The notes: generated by a model from the sequence alone, not told the origin. Numbered from the stretch's first letter, positions 28,660 through 39,281 are shown. The stretch is DNA of 49,105 bases from Paludibacteraceae bacterium (GCA_017630395.1 JAGBVI010000072.1:1-49105), one strand, 5' to 3'. Made by a program: numbers and translations.

Positions 28660-29415
28660 TTAATCTTTAATTTTAGCGCACAAGAACTCGCGGTTCAATC
28701 TTGCGATATTAGTGATAGAAACGTTCTTAGGGCACTCTGCTTCACAAGCACGAGTATTAGTACAGTTTCCAAAACCAAGTTCATCCATCTTAGCAACCAT
28801 TTTCTTCGCACGAGCAGCAGCCTCTACTTTACCTTGAGGCAACAATGCCAATTGAGAAACTTTTGCAGAAACGAACAACATAGCAGAACCATTCTTACAT
28901 GCAGCTACACAAGCACCACAACCAATACAAGAAGCAGCATCCATAGCCTCATCAGCGATTGGTTTTGGAATAGGAATAGCATTAGCGTCAGGAATTCCAC
29001 CGGTATTTACAGATACGTATCCACCTGCTTGCATGATTTTATCAAAAGCATTACGATCAACCATCAAGTCACGAATTACAGGGAAACCTGCAGAACGCCA
29101 AGGTTCAACTGTGATAGTCTCTCCATCTTTGAATTTTCTCATGTGCAACTGACAAGTAGTTACATCCTCGTCTGGACCATGAGGGTGACCATTGATAAAC
29201 ATAGAACACATACCGCAGATACCTTCACGACAATCGTGGTCGAACACAACCGGTTCTTTACCCTCTGCAACAAGTTGCTCATTCAACACATCCATCATTT
29301 CCAAGAATGACATATCTGTTGAGATGTTCTTCAAATCAAAAGTTTCAAAAAATCCTTTCTCTTTAGGACCTCTTTGACGCCAAACTTTCAGCGTGATATT
29401 TATTGTATTTTCCAT
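28660..29415 (-). CDS. frdB: Fumarate reductase/succinate dehydrogenase iron-sulfur subunit
   Basis: 251 aa. It carries the electron wire between the flavoprotein and the membrane cytochrome. The 2Fe-2S cysteines are in [20 protein letters not shown] with a distal TCQLH; the C-terminal clusters use [19 protein letters not shown] and the unusual [17 protein letters not shown]. This form is typical of Bacteroidetes class B complexes with a single di-heme cytochrome. It starts 5 bases after the flavoprotein stop. In Bacteroidales the complex usually runs as quinol:fumarate reductase in anaerobic respiration, but sequence does not separate the two directions. Confidence 0.93.
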   Translation of the reverse strand: MENTINITLKVWRQRGPKEKGFFETFDLKNISTDMSFLEMMDVLNEQLVAEGKEPVVFDHDCREGICGMCSMFINGHPHGPDEDVTTCQLHMRKFKDGETITVEPWRSAGFPVIRDLMVDRNAFDKIMQAGGYVSVNTGGIPDANAIPIPKPIADEAMDAASCIGCGACVAACKNGSAMLFVSAKVSQLALLPQGKVEAAARAKKMVAKMDELGFGNCTNTRACEAECPKNVSITNIARLNREFLCAKIKD

Positions 29416-29420
29416 ATAAA

Positions 29421-31364
29421 TTACTCTTTATAGTTACGGGTTTTACGTTCTGTGAATTCATAATCCAAAGGCTCTTTAAGCAATTCAGGATCTTTATCCT
29501 CACCTTGATAGTGCCAGCAAGCAACGTATGAGAATTTATCATCCTGACGCAACGCCTCTCCCTCTTCTGTTTGGTATTCAGAACGGAAGTGTCCACCACA
29601 AGATTCTTCACGATTATAAGCGTCAATAGCCATCAAATATCCAATCTCTAAGAAATCAGACAAGCGAAGCGCTTTTTCCAACTCTGTATTCAAAGAATTT
29701 GCTTCACCCGGAATAAATACATTTGACCAGAACTCCTTCTTCAAAGCTTTAATCTTGTTCATTGCAGTTTCCAAAGATTCTTTCGTACGAGCCATACCAA
29801 CGAAATCCCACATAACAAGACCTAACTCTTTATGGATAGAATCTACAGAGCGTTTTCCTTTGATAGACATCAACTTAGCAATCTTATCATTAACTTCTTT
29901 TTCTGCAGCTTGGAATTCAGGCAAATCAGTACTCATGCGAGGTACCTGAATTTGGTCTGCCAAGTAATTTTGGATAGTATATGGCAACACAAAATATCCA
30001 TCAGCCAAACCTTGCATCAACGCAGATGCACCCAAACGGTTTGCTCCGTGATCTGAGAAGTTAGCCTCACCGATTGCGAACAATCCTTTGATTGAAGTCT
30101 GCAATTCATAGTCAACCCACAATCCTCCCATTGTATAGTGGATAGCAGGATAAATCATCATTGGAGTTTCGTATGGATTTTGGTCGGTGATTTTCTCATA
30201 CATTTGGAACAAGTTACCATAACGAGCAGCAACAACATCTTTACCTAAACGTTGGATAGCGTACTTGAAATCCAAGAATACTGCCAAACCTGTGTTATTC
30301 ACACCAAATCCGGCATCACAACGCTCTTTTGCAGCACGAGAAGCCACATCACGAGGCACCAAGTTTCCGAATGCAGGATAACGTCTCTCCAAATAGAAGT
30401 CGCGATCCTCATCAGGTATATCGTTTGCTGTCTTTCTTCCTTTTTGCAATGCTTCTGCATCCTCTTTCTTCTTAGGAACCCAGATACGTCCATCATTACG
30501 CAACGACTCAGACATCAAAGTCAATTTAGATTGAATATCACCATGAACAGGAATACATGTTGGGTGAATTTGAGCGTAACATGGGTTTGCAAAATAAGCA
30601 CCTTTCTTATATACTTGGATAGCAGCAGATCCGTTAGAACCCATTGCATTAGTTGACAAGAAGAATGTGTTACCATAACCTCCGGTACCCAAAACAACGG
30701 CATGACCGAAGAATCTTTCGATTTGACCGGTTACCAAGTTACGAGCGATGATACCACGAGCACGTCCCTCGATGATAACAACGTCCAACATTTCGTAGCG
30801 AGTGTACAACTTAACAGAACCTCTGTTAACCTCTCTACTCAATGCAGAATAGGCACCCAACAAAAGTTGTTGACCAGTTTGACCTTTTGCATAGAAAGTA
30901 CGAGATACTTGCGCACCACCAAAAGAACGGTTATCCAACAAACCTCCATACTCGCGAGCGAAAGGAACACCTTGCGCAACACATTGATCGATGATGCTGT
31001 TAGAAACCTCAGCCAAACGATAAACATTTGCTTCTCTTGCACGATAATCTCCACCCTTGATTGTATCATAGAACAAACGGTAAACTGAGTCACCATCATT
31101 TTGATAATTCTTTGCTGCATTGATACCTCCTTGTGCTGCAATAGAGTGAGCACGACGAGGAGAATCTTGAATACAGAAGTTCAATACATTGAATCCTAAT
31201 GCACCCAAAGATGCTGCTGCAGAAGCTCCCGCCAAACCGGTACCAACTACAATCACATCCAACTTACGCTTATTGGCTGGATTTACAAGTTTTTGATGAT
31301 TCTTGTAATTCGTCCACTTATCTTTCAACTCCCCTTGAGGAATTTTTGAATCTATAGTAGTCAT
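29421..31364 (-). CDS. frdA: Fumarate reductase/succinate dehydrogenase flavoprotein subunit
   Basis: 647 aa. FAD-binding start [20 protein letters not shown] (about residue 34-53), the flavin-attachment area [20 protein letters not shown], and the substrate/active-site motifs [26 protein letters not shown] and [13 protein letters not shown]. Length is usual for the class B family (~640-660). It interconverts succinate and fumarate on the cytosolic face. Second gene of frdCAB; 31 bases separate it from frdC. Confidence 0.95.
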   Translation of the reverse strand: MTTIDSKIPQGELKDKWTNYKNHQKLVNPANKRKLDVIVVGTGLAGASAAASLGALGFNVLNFCIQDSPRRAHSIAAQGGINAAKNYQNDGDSVYRLFYDTIKGGDYRAREANVYRLAEVSNSIIDQCVAQGVPFAREYGGLLDNRSFGGAQVSRTFYAKGQTGQQLLLGAYSALSREVNRGSVKLYTRYEMLDVVIIEGRARGIIARNLVTGQIERFFGHAVVLGTGGYGNTFFLSTNAMGSNGSAAIQVYKKGAYFANPCYAQIHPTCIPVHGDIQSKLTLMSESLRNDGRIWVPKKKEDAEALQKGRKTANDIPDEDRDFYLERRYPAFGNLVPRDVASRAAKERCDAGFGVNNTGLAVFLDFKYAIQRLGKDVVAARYGNLFQMYEKITDQNPYETPMMIYPAIHYTMGGLWVDYELQTSIKGLFAIGEANFSDHGANRLGASALMQGLADGYFVLPYTIQNYLADQIQVPRMSTDLPEFQAAEKEVNDKIAKLMSIKGKRSVDSIHKELGLVMWDFVGMARTKESLETAMNKIKALKKEFWSNVFIPGEANSLNTELEKALRLSDFLEIGYLMAIDAYNREESCGGHFRSEYQTEEGEALRQDDKFSYVACWHYQGEDKDPELLKEPLDYEFTERKTRNYKE

Positions 31365-31395
31365 ATTTATATAGTTCTTAAATTAATAATAAATT

Positions 31396-32082
31396 TTATG
31401 CGCACAAACTCTTGCAGAAAAATACGATAACCACAACTGCAAATCCTAAACAAATTACAGTTGAAACAATCTTTGATAGGCATTGAATGCGATCCAACCA
31501 AATCTTGTTACTCCATCCTATTGTTTGCAATGCACTCCAAAATCCGTGAGTCAAGTGGAACCACAAAGCTGTCAACCAAATAAGATACAATACACAAATC
31601 ACAGGCTGACTGAAATAGTAAGCAATAAATGCCGCTCCATCCACCGGAGAAATTCCTCCATTAGCTACAGCATCATGAATACCCATAATTTCAGCAAATT
31701 GCATTTTGTACCAAAATTGCGCAAAGTGCATCAATAAACCTCCGATTACTACCAAGCCCAAAACAAACATGTTTTGAGATGCCCACTCAACTTCTTTCGG
31801 TTTTGAGGAACATGCATAACCTTCAGCTCCACGAGCTTTTTGATTTTTTAGCGTCAAAATAAACGCATAAACAATGTGAACCACTACACCGGCAGCCAAA
31901 ACCAATGTTCCTGCCAAAGCATACCAATTCGCACCTAAAAACTCACATATCATATTGTAGGCTTCTCCTGAAATAATAGCCACAATATTCATTGACATGT
32001 GAAACAATAGAAAAAAGACGAGGAAGAGTCCTGATATACTCATAATCAGTTTTCTTCCAATCGAGGAATTAAGTAACCACAT
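31396..32082 (-). CDS. frdC: Fumarate reductase/succinate dehydrogenase cytochrome b subunit
   Basis: 228 aa with five membrane helices (SGLFLVFFLLFHMSMNIVAI, LAGTLVLAAGVVVHIVYAFI, MFVLGLVVIGGLLMHFAQFW, PVICVLYLIWLTALWFHLTH, VSTVICLGFAVVVIVFFCKS). Histidines within or beside each of the first four (H28-type in FHMSMN, VVHIVY, MHFAQFW, FHLTHGFW) are the expected di-heme ligands of the class B one-subunit anchor. It exchanges electrons with menaquinone. First gene of the operon, with a promoter at 32226-32256 and a leader of about 140 bases. Confidence 0.92.
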   Translation of the reverse strand: MWLLNSSIGRKLIMSISGLFLVFFLLFHMSMNIVAIISGEAYNMICEFLGANWYALAGTLVLAAGVVVHIVYAFILTLKNQKARGAEGYACSSKPKEVEWASQNMFVLGLVVIGGLLMHFAQFWYKMQFAEIMGIHDAVANGGISPVDGAAFIAYYFSQPVICVLYLIWLTALWFHLTHGFWSALQTIGWSNKIWLDRIQCLSKIVSTVICLGFAVVVIVFFCKSLCA

Positions 32083-32225
32083 AAGTTAAAAAATTTTTAA
32101 TGAATAATTATTTATTTATTTCTTTCGTTAATATTCAACGTTTTATAATCAGCACCCCAAAAATTCTCATATCGAAACTTATGACTCTTCGTCGTAACTG
32201 CCGAACAGAATTCGAGATTCCTACG

Positions 32226-32256
32226 CAAAAATATCAGATTTTAAATAATTAACAAA
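32226..32256 (-). promoter_or_regulatory. Promoter of frdCAB
   Basis: TTTG (32253-32256), exactly 19 bases, TATTTTTG (32226-32233) on the minus strand: a perfect Bacteroides-type promoter. It implies a ~140-nt untranslated leader before frdC. The rest of the 32083-32443 gap shows no gene. Confidence 0.7.
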
Positions 32257-32443
32257 GAATAACGAAAGAAAAAATCACCTTTATGAGTCGTTTTTCTTTT
32301 TTTTTTCGACTAATGCGAATTTATTTTTCTCTGCTTTTATACTTATCTTTCTATAAACGTGATAATTATAAATTGGTTACAATGGGATTTAAAGCAATGT
32401 TGCTTATGCGCTACAACTCTCAATTAAAAAGTCTAACTCCCAA

Positions 32444-33514
32444 CTACTCTTCTTTCCCTTGTGCAAACCGACGCCATTTTTCAACCAACAGCCTAAAATC
32501 ATCCGGCCACTCAGAATCAAAATAGAGCTCTTCCCCACTTCGCGGATGTACAAACCCTAACGTTTTGGCATGTAATGCTTGGCGAGGACAGATCTCTAAA
32601 CAATTCTTGACAAACTGTTTATACTTTGCCGTCGTATTTCCTCGCAAAATCTCCATTCCTCCATAACGTTCATCAGCAAAGAGCGTGTGACCAATATGTC
32701 TCATGTGAACCCTGATTTGATGGGTACGACCTGTTTCTAAACGACACTGCACCAACGTTGCATATCCAAAACGTTCCAACACTTTATAATGAGTGACCGC
32801 ATGTTTTGCATTAGGGTTCTCTCCTTCGGGAAACACGGCAAACAACATTCTATCTTTAGGGTCTCTTCCTATATCGCCACGAATTGTACCTTCATCCTCC
32901 TTTACATTTCCCCATACTAATGCATTGTATAGTCGTTTGGTTGTCTTATTGAAAAATTGCTTCCCTAAATGTGTTTTGGAATCCTCATTCTTTGCTATAA
33001 TCAATAACCCTGACGTGTCTTTGTCGATTCTATGTACCAACCCTAACCGAGGGTCATCAATATTAAAATCTTCTCTATCTTTTAAATGCCATGCCAAGGC
33101 ATTCAAAAGTGTCCCTTGAAAATTTCCAAATCCGGGATGCACAACCATCCCCGGCGATTTATTCACCAATATCACATCATCATCCTCATATACAACATTA
33201 ATCGGTATATCCTGTGGAATGATTTCAAACTCAGACGGTGGATAGGAAAGCATAATAGATATAACATCAAGTGGTTTCACTCGATAGTTCGACTTCACAG
33301 GCTTCCCATTAACTAAGATTGATTGTGCGTCCGCTGCATCTTGAATGCGATTACGAGAGATATTGGACATACAATTAACCAGATATTTATCGATTCTAAT
33401 CAATGAATGTCCCTTCTCGACAATAAAACGGAAATGTTCGTGAAATTGCCCATCATTCCCTAACTGAGGTACTACACCCTCATCATCTTGAAATTCTACC
33501 GCTTCTTCTCTCAT
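32444..33514 (-). CDS. rluD: 23S rRNA pseudouridine synthase, RluD family
   Basis: 356 aa. An N-terminal S4 RNA-binding domain (IRIDKYLVNCMSNISRNRIQ, VNGKPVKSNYRVKPLD, about residues 38-95) precedes the catalytic domain with LVHRIDKDTSGLLIIAKN; the catalytic aspartate is D164. GRTHQIRVHMRHIGH is the second family motif. It isomerises uridines in helix 69 of 23S rRNA. An acidic ~25-residue N-terminal extension is common in Bacteroidetes members. The start overlaps the stop of the PASTA gene by 4 bases, so the two are co-translated. Confidence 0.9.
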   Translation of the reverse strand: MREEAVEFQDDEGVVPQLGNDGQFHEHFRFIVEKGHSLIRIDKYLVNCMSNISRNRIQDAADAQSILVNGKPVKSNYRVKPLDVISIMLSYPPSEFEIIPQDIPINVVYEDDDVILVNKSPGMVVHPGFGNFQGTLLNALAWHLKDREDFNIDDPRLGLVHRIDKDTSGLLIIAKNEDSKTHLGKQFFNKTTKRLYNALVWGNVKEDEGTIRGDIGRDPKDRMLFAVFPEGENPNAKHAVTHYKVLERFGYATLVQCRLETGRTHQIRVHMRHIGHTLFADERYGGMEILRGNTTAKYKQFVKNCLEICPRQALHAKTLGFVHPRSGEELYFDSEWPDDFRLLVEKWRRFAQGKEE

Positions 33515-34359
33515 TGGAATAATCCTTCTTCTCCTGTTTCTAACGCAGTAGAATCTACAAAAATCTCCTCCGGTATCTCTAATTTATTTGGATCAGTGGT
33601 TAAATAAATATTGACCGGCGTTCCTACTCGCACTTTTGACGAAGTAATCGGCTCTTGTTTATAAACAAAGTATTTTAACCTCGATTGTTCATCTGGTTTT
33701 TGCTGGTCATCATAAATCTCATTTCCTACATTCAAATATGCAGTATGTGCTTTATTGATTGCTTGATCCGGATTGAGTCCTCTTAAACTTACAACCTCAA
33801 TCTCTTCATCTGCAGCTCCTCTGCCCACCAAAAGTACAACTTTAGAGCCTTCCGGGATTCTCTCTCCTGCAGCCAACAATCGACCATCTGATTTTACATC
33901 TTGCACCAAATCCTTGTACTCAGAAGGAACATATTCTACACTATCCACAATCAATCCAACAGACGTGATTACAGCTTCTGCTTGACGAAGTGAAACGTCT
34001 CTTATATCTGGAATAGAGACTTTCCGTATCGTATTAGAATTGATAACCAAATAGATAGTTCGACCTGACTTTACGGCAGCACCGGCTTCCGGAATTTGTT
34101 CTACAACAGCTCCTAATTTTGCTCCCTTAACATAAATAGAGTCAACCACCTCACATTTTAAACCGCTCTCATTAAGGATTTGCGACGCTTCATCTCTTTT
34201 TAATTCTGTTAAATCCGGTACAACAATTTCATTTCCATGGTTGGTGTAGGTATCTAACCATGACATGGTTCCAATCAACAATCCAATTACAATTAAAACC
34301 ATCAACACCAAACTAATCGTGTATGGATTAATAAATATCTTCTTGAAATTTACATTCAT
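33511..34359 (-). CDS. Membrane-anchored PASTA-domain protein
   Basis: 282 aa from the ATG at 34359 (a GTG nine codons further up is less likely; GAATAGAGAAT precedes the ATG). One N-terminal membrane helix (YTISLVLMVLIVIGLLIGTM) is followed by three PASTA units in the periplasm: IVVPDLTELKRDEASQIL..., VSIPDIRDVSLRQAEAVI... and VSLRGLNPDQAINKAHTAYL.... PASTA domains bind peptidoglycan fragments in kinases and PBPs, but here there is no kinase or transpeptidase domain. This stand-alone form next to rluD is usual in Bacteroidales. A candidate -7 box TATCTTTG lies at 34416-34423. Confidence 0.85.
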   Translation of the reverse strand: MNVNFKKIFINPYTISLVLMVLIVIGLLIGTMSWLDTYTNHGNEIVVPDLTELKRDEASQILNESGLKCEVVDSIYVKGAKLGAVVEQIPEAGAAVKSGRTIYLVINSNTIRKVSIPDIRDVSLRQAEAVITSVGLIVDSVEYVPSEYKDLVQDVKSDGRLLAAGERIPEGSKVVLLVGRGAADEEIEVVSLRGLNPDQAINKAHTAYLNVGNEIYDDQQKPDEQSRLKYFVYKQEPITSSKVRVGTPVNIYLTTDPNKLEIPEEIFVDSTALETGEEGLFQ

Positions 34360-34415
34360 ATTCTCTATTCTTAATGAATTCAACACCTAATGTGCATTTA
34401 GCTATGCGAACGAGA

Positions 34416-34423
34416 CAAAGATA
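34416..34423 (-). promoter_or_regulatory. Candidate -7 box for PASTA-rluD
   Basis: TATCTTTG on the minus strand fits TAnnTTTG and lies 57 bases before the PASTA ATG. The expected -33 position reads TTTA rather than TTTG. Confidence 0.45.
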
Positions 34424-34513
34424 ATAAGAAGTTAGATAATTAAAGATGCTTTTTTCATTTTTTTTAAAAAGAGTGTTATTTAGTTCATCCACATTGCTGA
34501 GACAATAATTTTA

Positions 34514-37500
34514 TCAAACACTCTGACCTTCATCTTCTTTGTACAGAGGAATTTTTACAAAAAATGATGTTCCGACATTCACTTCCGACTCAAACCAAAT
34601 ATCACCTCTTGCCGCCAAAAGAATATTTTTCACGATTGCCAAACCTAAGCCCATTCCGCTTGTTTTAGTAGTAAAATTAGGTCTAAACATCTCCACTCTA
34701 TTCTCGGGAGGTATTCCACATCCATTGTCTCGAATCTCTATCAAAACATTATCACCTTCTAAGCATAAGGAGACATTCACCAATCCATTCCTTTCGTTTG
34801 GGATAGCTTGAATAGCATTTCTGAATAGGTTATTAAATACTTGCAGAATTTGTTTATCATCCATCAATACGTATTCATGTTTATGCCCATTCAGATTAAG
34901 CGAGAAAGAGACCTCTTCAGAATTACTGGCAAAAAGCTCTACTGTTGATTCCAACTTTTCAACAATATCCATTTTCACGCCTTTAGACTCCGATGCTTTC
35001 GCAAAGGATGAAAATTCAGAGGCTATATTGGACAAGTTATCAATTTGGTCAATAAGAATATTGCACGTTTTATTAAAATACTCATCAAAATTCTCCGGGT
35101 CCATCGTCCTCTTTCGCTGGCATTGCTGCACGCTGAGCTTCATAGGAGTTAACGGATTTTTAATTTCATGTGCAATCCTTCGCGCCATCTCTCGCCATGC
35201 AAACTCACGCTCAGATCGAGCCAAATTTTCGGCACTGTTCATCAACTGTTCTACCATTTTATTATATTGCTGCACCAACTCTCCTATCTCATCATCTCTC
35301 TTATACTCAATTTGGGTATTTTGACCGGTCAGTCGGATTTGGGCAAAGTGCTCCGTCAACAATGACAGCGGCTTTGTTGTTTGCCTGTTTAAGAGCCAAA
35401 TTATAAAGATAGACAACAAGGTGATAAAAACATATATATCAATAATTACGACCAAAATATTAAACACCTCATTCCGAACATAATTATATGCAGAGGAAGA
35501 GACCAAATTGATATATCCTACGGTTTCGTTCAAATTATTGTAAACGGCGGTGTAATAGGAATAGTAATCATTCTGCCCCACACTCTCGACACAGAAATAA
35601 TCCAGTTTACCGCCAAACTTCACCTGTGGCTCCACTAAATAGGCTTCCACTTTTCCCACTCCCGTGTAGATAGGTCTGGAAGAGGCAATATAATGACCCG
35701 AATTATCATACAATAGAATGTCTAAATAAAAAAGTTTTGCCAGCTCCTTTATCTCCTCATTCAAAGCAGGTCTAAGGTCTGTCATATCAACCGATTGCCC
35801 CATAATGCTTTGCACAGACTCTTGCACAGCAGAGGCATTTCGCTTTAACTCCTCCTGCTGCGTCTCTTCATATTGCGTCAAAAAGAAAGGGAAAGTCATC
35901 ACTGCCAGCATCAAAAATGTCAGCATCACTGGGACAACAAATATGGTTTGCATCCTCGTCAAAAGAGATTGCCTATTCATTTTTACACGCCTTTTAAATA
36001 GGTTGTAAGCAAAAACAATCAATGATACCAACAGAAAGAAAGCAAAAAGGTAGGTAACAAAGACAATAAAAATATAAGTTTGCCTCTCCGGAACACTTAC
36101 AATGGCCAAACTATCCCTTTCGGGAACTACAGAAACGTAGTGCTTGCAATAATTAGCCTCAAATGAATATCTCCGTAGTTCACTTTCCGGAATCCAACGA
36201 CGAATACTCGGATAGCGGAATGTTCCATCATAGTAGGTTAATTCACCCTTGGTATATTTTGCCAATGAAACACCACTCTCCACCTCTGCATCAGTAATTT
36301 TATCTTTTTTTATGCGATTTACCTTAGGATAAAATTTTAGATAAACCACACGATTCCCAATATCAAAAACTCCTAAATAGGCAATAGGTATCGACTCTGA
36401 CGTATTGGCATAAAATTTTGATTGATCAATTTTTCTAAACTTATCCTCAACCTCGCTAAAAGAATAATAAAATCGATTATTGAAATCATGCCCCATAATT
36501 GAAAGCATCTGAGCAGAATCACAAATTTGAATATGAACCTCATATTTCTCATCAAAGAATCTCAAATAGGCATTCCTAATATATTGCTCTATGACGGAAT
36601 CTCTCTCTGTTTCTAATTTCACCAACTTTTGTAACCTATCATCCGTACGGATATAATAATCCTTCTCTGCCAAAACGTTTTCACTAACCTTATCCTCCCA
36701 CACACAATTATCGTTAACTACTTTATCCACTATTGCTCTATAATGCAATTCATTCTTCTCTTCTCCATAAATGTAACACATGTAAACCACCATCAGAATC
36801 AATCCTAAAGAGAGAATAGAAAGAAGTATAAAAGAAAATTCAGAAAAGAAAGATACAACAAAATCAAAAAAGAGTAGCAATAGACTGAATATCAGCAAAA
36901 TCTTCACCGCAAAAAAGCCCCACAAAGAGTACATCAAAAATGCTAGCAAGAGGGTTAAAACAAGATGAATTATGACATTCAAACCAAAGTACTTTTTCTG
37001 GGCATAAATATTGCTAATCTTTCCAATCAACCAAAAAAGTAGAATTCCCCACAATAAGATAAAGAGCAACAAAACTGTTGTCTGCAATTTCACCTCATGA
37101 ATATTAGAGACTGCCACATTCATATCTGAACTTATTATCAAGGTCACTGCGGAATAGAAAAAAACGACAAACAGAAGGAATGAAAGCAATTTCAAAAGTA
37201 CAACTAAACCGAGGAATCTATCTCGTTGATTTTCATTATTTATGCGCCAATTTGCAAAAAACTTTTTTTTACGGGTTAAGAAAAAAATGGTATAAAAAAA
37301 TAGCGTATAAAAAAATAAATAGGCCAGAGAGGGCATAAACTCCACCCCATCGAATTTTACAGAGGCCAACCAACCGACCGAAAATATGGCATAGGGCTGA
37401 CGATCATACAATGCAAATTTAAGGATGAGTCCCCACAAGAGAAACAAAAATACTCCTTTCAGAATTTTCCCCACCCGTGATGTCCCAATATTCAATTGAA

Positions 37501-38233
37501 TAAAATAGTAAGATAAGAAAATCAACGAAATCAAAGTCAAACTCCACAACATAACCACACCTACATACAATGGGTAATTCTTATGAGACAATGATGCATC
37601 TTGGATGGAGAATAGGTACTGTCCATCTGAAGAGTAGATCGGTAAAAAATAGGGGTCATTATCTGCAGAAATAGCAATATTCCCCGGCAGATTAAATCCT
37701 TTGGCAAAAGAAGCCACTTCATTTTTACGCAAAGGAACTATATCTTTAATTTTTATGAAACAAACACAACAATATTCTCTATAAAAGGATTGAATAACCA
37801 ATGCGTAGGCATTCTCAACACGGTAGAAAAAACGGCGCTTAAATTCAAAATCTGAGATATTATCGACAGCCATAGACTTTGACGACCAAAAAAGCAACTC
37901 ATCACCTTTGTAAATATGATAGACTAAATCCTCTGAAGATTGATCGTAAAGATCTTTGTTGTGATGCAAACTCTCCACTCCCCCTCTAAGAATATCTTCC
38001 TTAATCTTCATGAGTGTTTGAGTTGCCATCATCTCCTTTTCAGACAAAACTTTTTGAAATTGAGCAACATCTATTTTTGCCAAATAATTCACAACATAAT
38101 AGTATTGGAATCCATACGAAAATAAGATTAGTAGTGCCGAAAGCAATACCGAGTTGACAAAAGCCTTCCCGTCCTTCCTCGAATAAAAGGAAGAAATATT
38201 TGATTTTATTGCTCTAAAATTAAACTTACCCAT
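34514..38233 (-). CDS. Large membrane sensor histidine kinase, NtrY-like
   Basis: 1239 aa. A first membrane helix (about 28-52) and a periplasmic sensor region are followed by a cluster of seven or more helices (about 215-500), a second extracytoplasmic region, further helices near 700 and 760, a dCache-like loop and a last helix (about 935). Then comes a HAMP segment, the H-box AHEIKNPLTPMKLSVQQC (phospho-acceptor H1022) and a HATPase domain with NLFRNAIQAIPN, IEIRDNGCGIPP and SGMGLGLAIVKN. Much longer than typical kinases (400-700 aa). The H-box with P-L-T-P is NtrY-type. No response regulator is nearby, so the partner is elsewhere. It follows rlmH by 9 bases. Signal unknown. Confidence 0.85.
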   Translation of the reverse strand: MGKFNFRAIKSNISSFYSRKDGKAFVNSVLLSALLILFSYGFQYYYVVNYLAKIDVAQFQKVLSEKEMMATQTLMKIKEDILRGGVESLHHNKDLYDQSSEDLVYHIYKGDELLFWSSKSMAVDNISDFEFKRRFFYRVENAYALVIQSFYREYCCVCFIKIKDIVPLRKNEVASFAKGFNLPGNIAISADNDPYFLPIYSSDGQYLFSIQDASLSHKNYPLYVGVVMLWSLTLISLIFLSYYFIQLNIGTSRVGKILKGVFLFLLWGLILKFALYDRQPYAIFSVGWLASVKFDGVEFMPSLAYLFFYTLFFYTIFFLTRKKKFFANWRINNENQRDRFLGLVVLLKLLSFLLFVVFFYSAVTLIISSDMNVAVSNIHEVKLQTTVLLLFILLWGILLFWLIGKISNIYAQKKYFGLNVIIHLVLTLLLAFLMYSLWGFFAVKILLIFSLLLLFFDFVVSFFSEFSFILLSILSLGLILMVVYMCYIYGEEKNELHYRAIVDKVVNDNCVWEDKVSENVLAEKDYYIRTDDRLQKLVKLETERDSVIEQYIRNAYLRFFDEKYEVHIQICDSAQMLSIMGHDFNNRFYYSFSEVEDKFRKIDQSKFYANTSESIPIAYLGVFDIGNRVVYLKFYPKVNRIKKDKITDAEVESGVSLAKYTKGELTYYDGTFRYPSIRRWIPESELRRYSFEANYCKHYVSVVPERDSLAIVSVPERQTYIFIVFVTYLFAFFLLVSLIVFAYNLFKRRVKMNRQSLLTRMQTIFVVPVMLTFLMLAVMTFPFFLTQYEETQQEELKRNASAVQESVQSIMGQSVDMTDLRPALNEEIKELAKLFYLDILLYDNSGHYIASSRPIYTGVGKVEAYLVEPQVKFGGKLDYFCVESVGQNDYYSYYTAVYNNLNETVGYINLVSSSAYNYVRNEVFNILVVIIDIYVFITLLSIFIIWLLNRQTTKPLSLLTEHFAQIRLTGQNTQIEYKRDDEIGELVQQYNKMVEQLMNSAENLARSEREFAWREMARRIAHEIKNPLTPMKLSVQQCQRKRTMDPENFDEYFNKTCNILIDQIDNLSNIASEFSSFAKASESKGVKMDIVEKLESTVELFASNSEEVSFSLNLNGHKHEYVLMDDKQILQVFNNLFRNAIQAIPNERNGLVNVSLCLEGDNVLIEIRDNGCGIPPENRVEMFRPNFTTKTSGMGLGLAIVKNILLAARGDIWFESEVNVGTSFFVKIPLYKEDEGQSV

Positions 38234-38242
38234 AGCAATACT

Positions 38243-38716
38243 CTATTCATGATGGTAGGGTTCTCCCCTCAAAATAGTCATAGCTCTATACAATTGCTCT
38301 ATAAAAATCAAACGAACCATTTGATGCGAAAAGGTCATTTTAGACAAAGAGACCTTCCCATTCGCTCGATTATAAACAGCATCAGAGAAGCCATAGGGAC
38401 CACCAACCACAAAAATCAACCGCTTTAATCCAGAAACACTTTTTTTCTCCATAAAAGAGGAAAACTCTTTCGACGTAAATTGAGAACCCTTATCATCCAA
38501 CAAAATTACGTCATCTCCCTCCTGAAAATACTTCATCAGCAATTCTCCTTCTTTCTGTTTTTGGACATCTTCAGACATGCTTTTAGTATTTTTTAACTCT
38601 GCCAATTCCTCTATTTCAAAGGAAATATAGAATTTTAGTCGCTTTTGGTAGTCCAAAATTACGTTTTTTAAAGATAAATCATTAGTTTTGCCGACTGTAA
38701 GAAGTATTACTTTCAT
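38243..38716 (-). CDS. rlmH: 23S rRNA (pseudouridine1915-N3)-methyltransferase RlmH
   Basis: 157 aa from the ATG at 38716, the usual length; a longer frame to 38773 has no homologous extension. SPOUT-fold family signatures: MKVILLTVGKTND start, LLDDKGSQFTSKEFSSF, FVVGGPYGF (SAM-binding knot) and the C-terminal YRAMTILRGEPYHHE. It methylates pseudouridine 1915 in helix 69, the region modified by RluD, whose gene lies 4.7 kb away on the same strand. Co-transcribed with the histidine kinase. Confidence 0.95.
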   Translation of the reverse strand: MKVILLTVGKTNDLSLKNVILDYQKRLKFYISFEIEELAELKNTKSMSEDVQKQKEGELLMKYFQEGDDVILLDDKGSQFTSKEFSSFMEKKSVSGLKRLIFVVGGPYGFSDAVYNRANGKVSLSKMTFSHQMVRLIFIEQLYRAMTILRGEPYHHE

Positions 38717-38740
38717 TAGATCCAAAAATTTTCTTTTGGA

Positions 38741-38748
38741 CAAAGGTA
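38741..38748 (-). promoter_or_regulatory. Candidate -7 box for rlmH
   Basis: TACCTTTG on the minus strand, 24 bases before the rlmH ATG. TTG at 38771-38773 is 22 bases upstream, slightly further than usual. Confidence 0.45.
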
Positions 38749-38892
38749 ATAAATTCAGAAAAAAATGGCACAATTTTTGTGAGAAATAAGTTGATAGGAT
38801 TCGTTGATTGAAGGAACAAGGTGGATTATGATGCGGTGTAATTAACGAAAATTGGCCTCAAATAACAAAAACTCAATTCGCAGAAACAGGAA

Positions 38893-39276
38893 ATGAAATT
38901 ATTAAAAACATTCTTATCAGTACTTATTGCATTAGGTTTTAGTTTTACAACTTATGCACAAAATGAGATTACTCAAGCATTTGCCAGTGCTAACATCTCT
39001 AAGATCGAAAATTTCTTAGGAAATCAAATAGAAGTTAGTATTCTAAATAGTTCCAACGTTTGCAATAAACAAAAAGCCAAGTCTTTATTGGAAGATTTTT
39101 TCAGGAAACATCGTCCATCTAACTATTCTCAAACGCTGAAAACCGAGAAAGACAAGTCCGGATTGTACGTTGGGAAACTTTATACTAACAACGGAGTATT
39201 TAATCTCTTTATCACAACAACAAAAGAGAGTTCAAAACAAATTATACAGCAAATTAAAATTAACAAGATAAACTAA
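38893..39276 (+). CDS. DUF4783-type secreted protein
   Basis: 127 aa with a signal peptide (FLSVLIALGFSFTTYAQ). The mature part (F-ASANISKIENFLGNQIEVSI, K-KAKSLLEDFFRKHRPSNYS, GLYVGKLYTNNGVFNLFITT) follows the Bacteroidetes DUF4783 pattern, an NTF2-like fold of unknown function. It lies 5 bases upstream of nadC and is divergent from rlmH. It begins a compact plus-strand run of DUF4783-nadC-nuclease. Confidence 0.8.
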   Translation: MKLLKTFLSVLIALGFSFTTYAQNEITQAFASANISKIENFLGNQIEVSILNSSNVCNKQKAKSLLEDFFRKHRPSNYSQTLKTEKDKSGLYVGKLYTNNGVFNLFITTTKESSKQIIQQIKINKIN

Positions 39277-39281
39277 ATAAA

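Noticed and set aside
28630-29310. 226-aa plus-strand open frame
   Set aside because: Lies wholly opposite frdB, with no domain-like composition; a shadow of the real gene.
32283-32525. 80-aa plus-strand open frame between frdC and rluD
   Set aside because: Overlaps the rluD 3' end on the other strand, starts in an AT-rich gap and has no recognisable motif.
38716-38773. Longer RlmH start at 38773
   Set aside because: RlmH proteins start at MKVILLTVGK and are about 157 aa; the extension overlaps the likely promoter.
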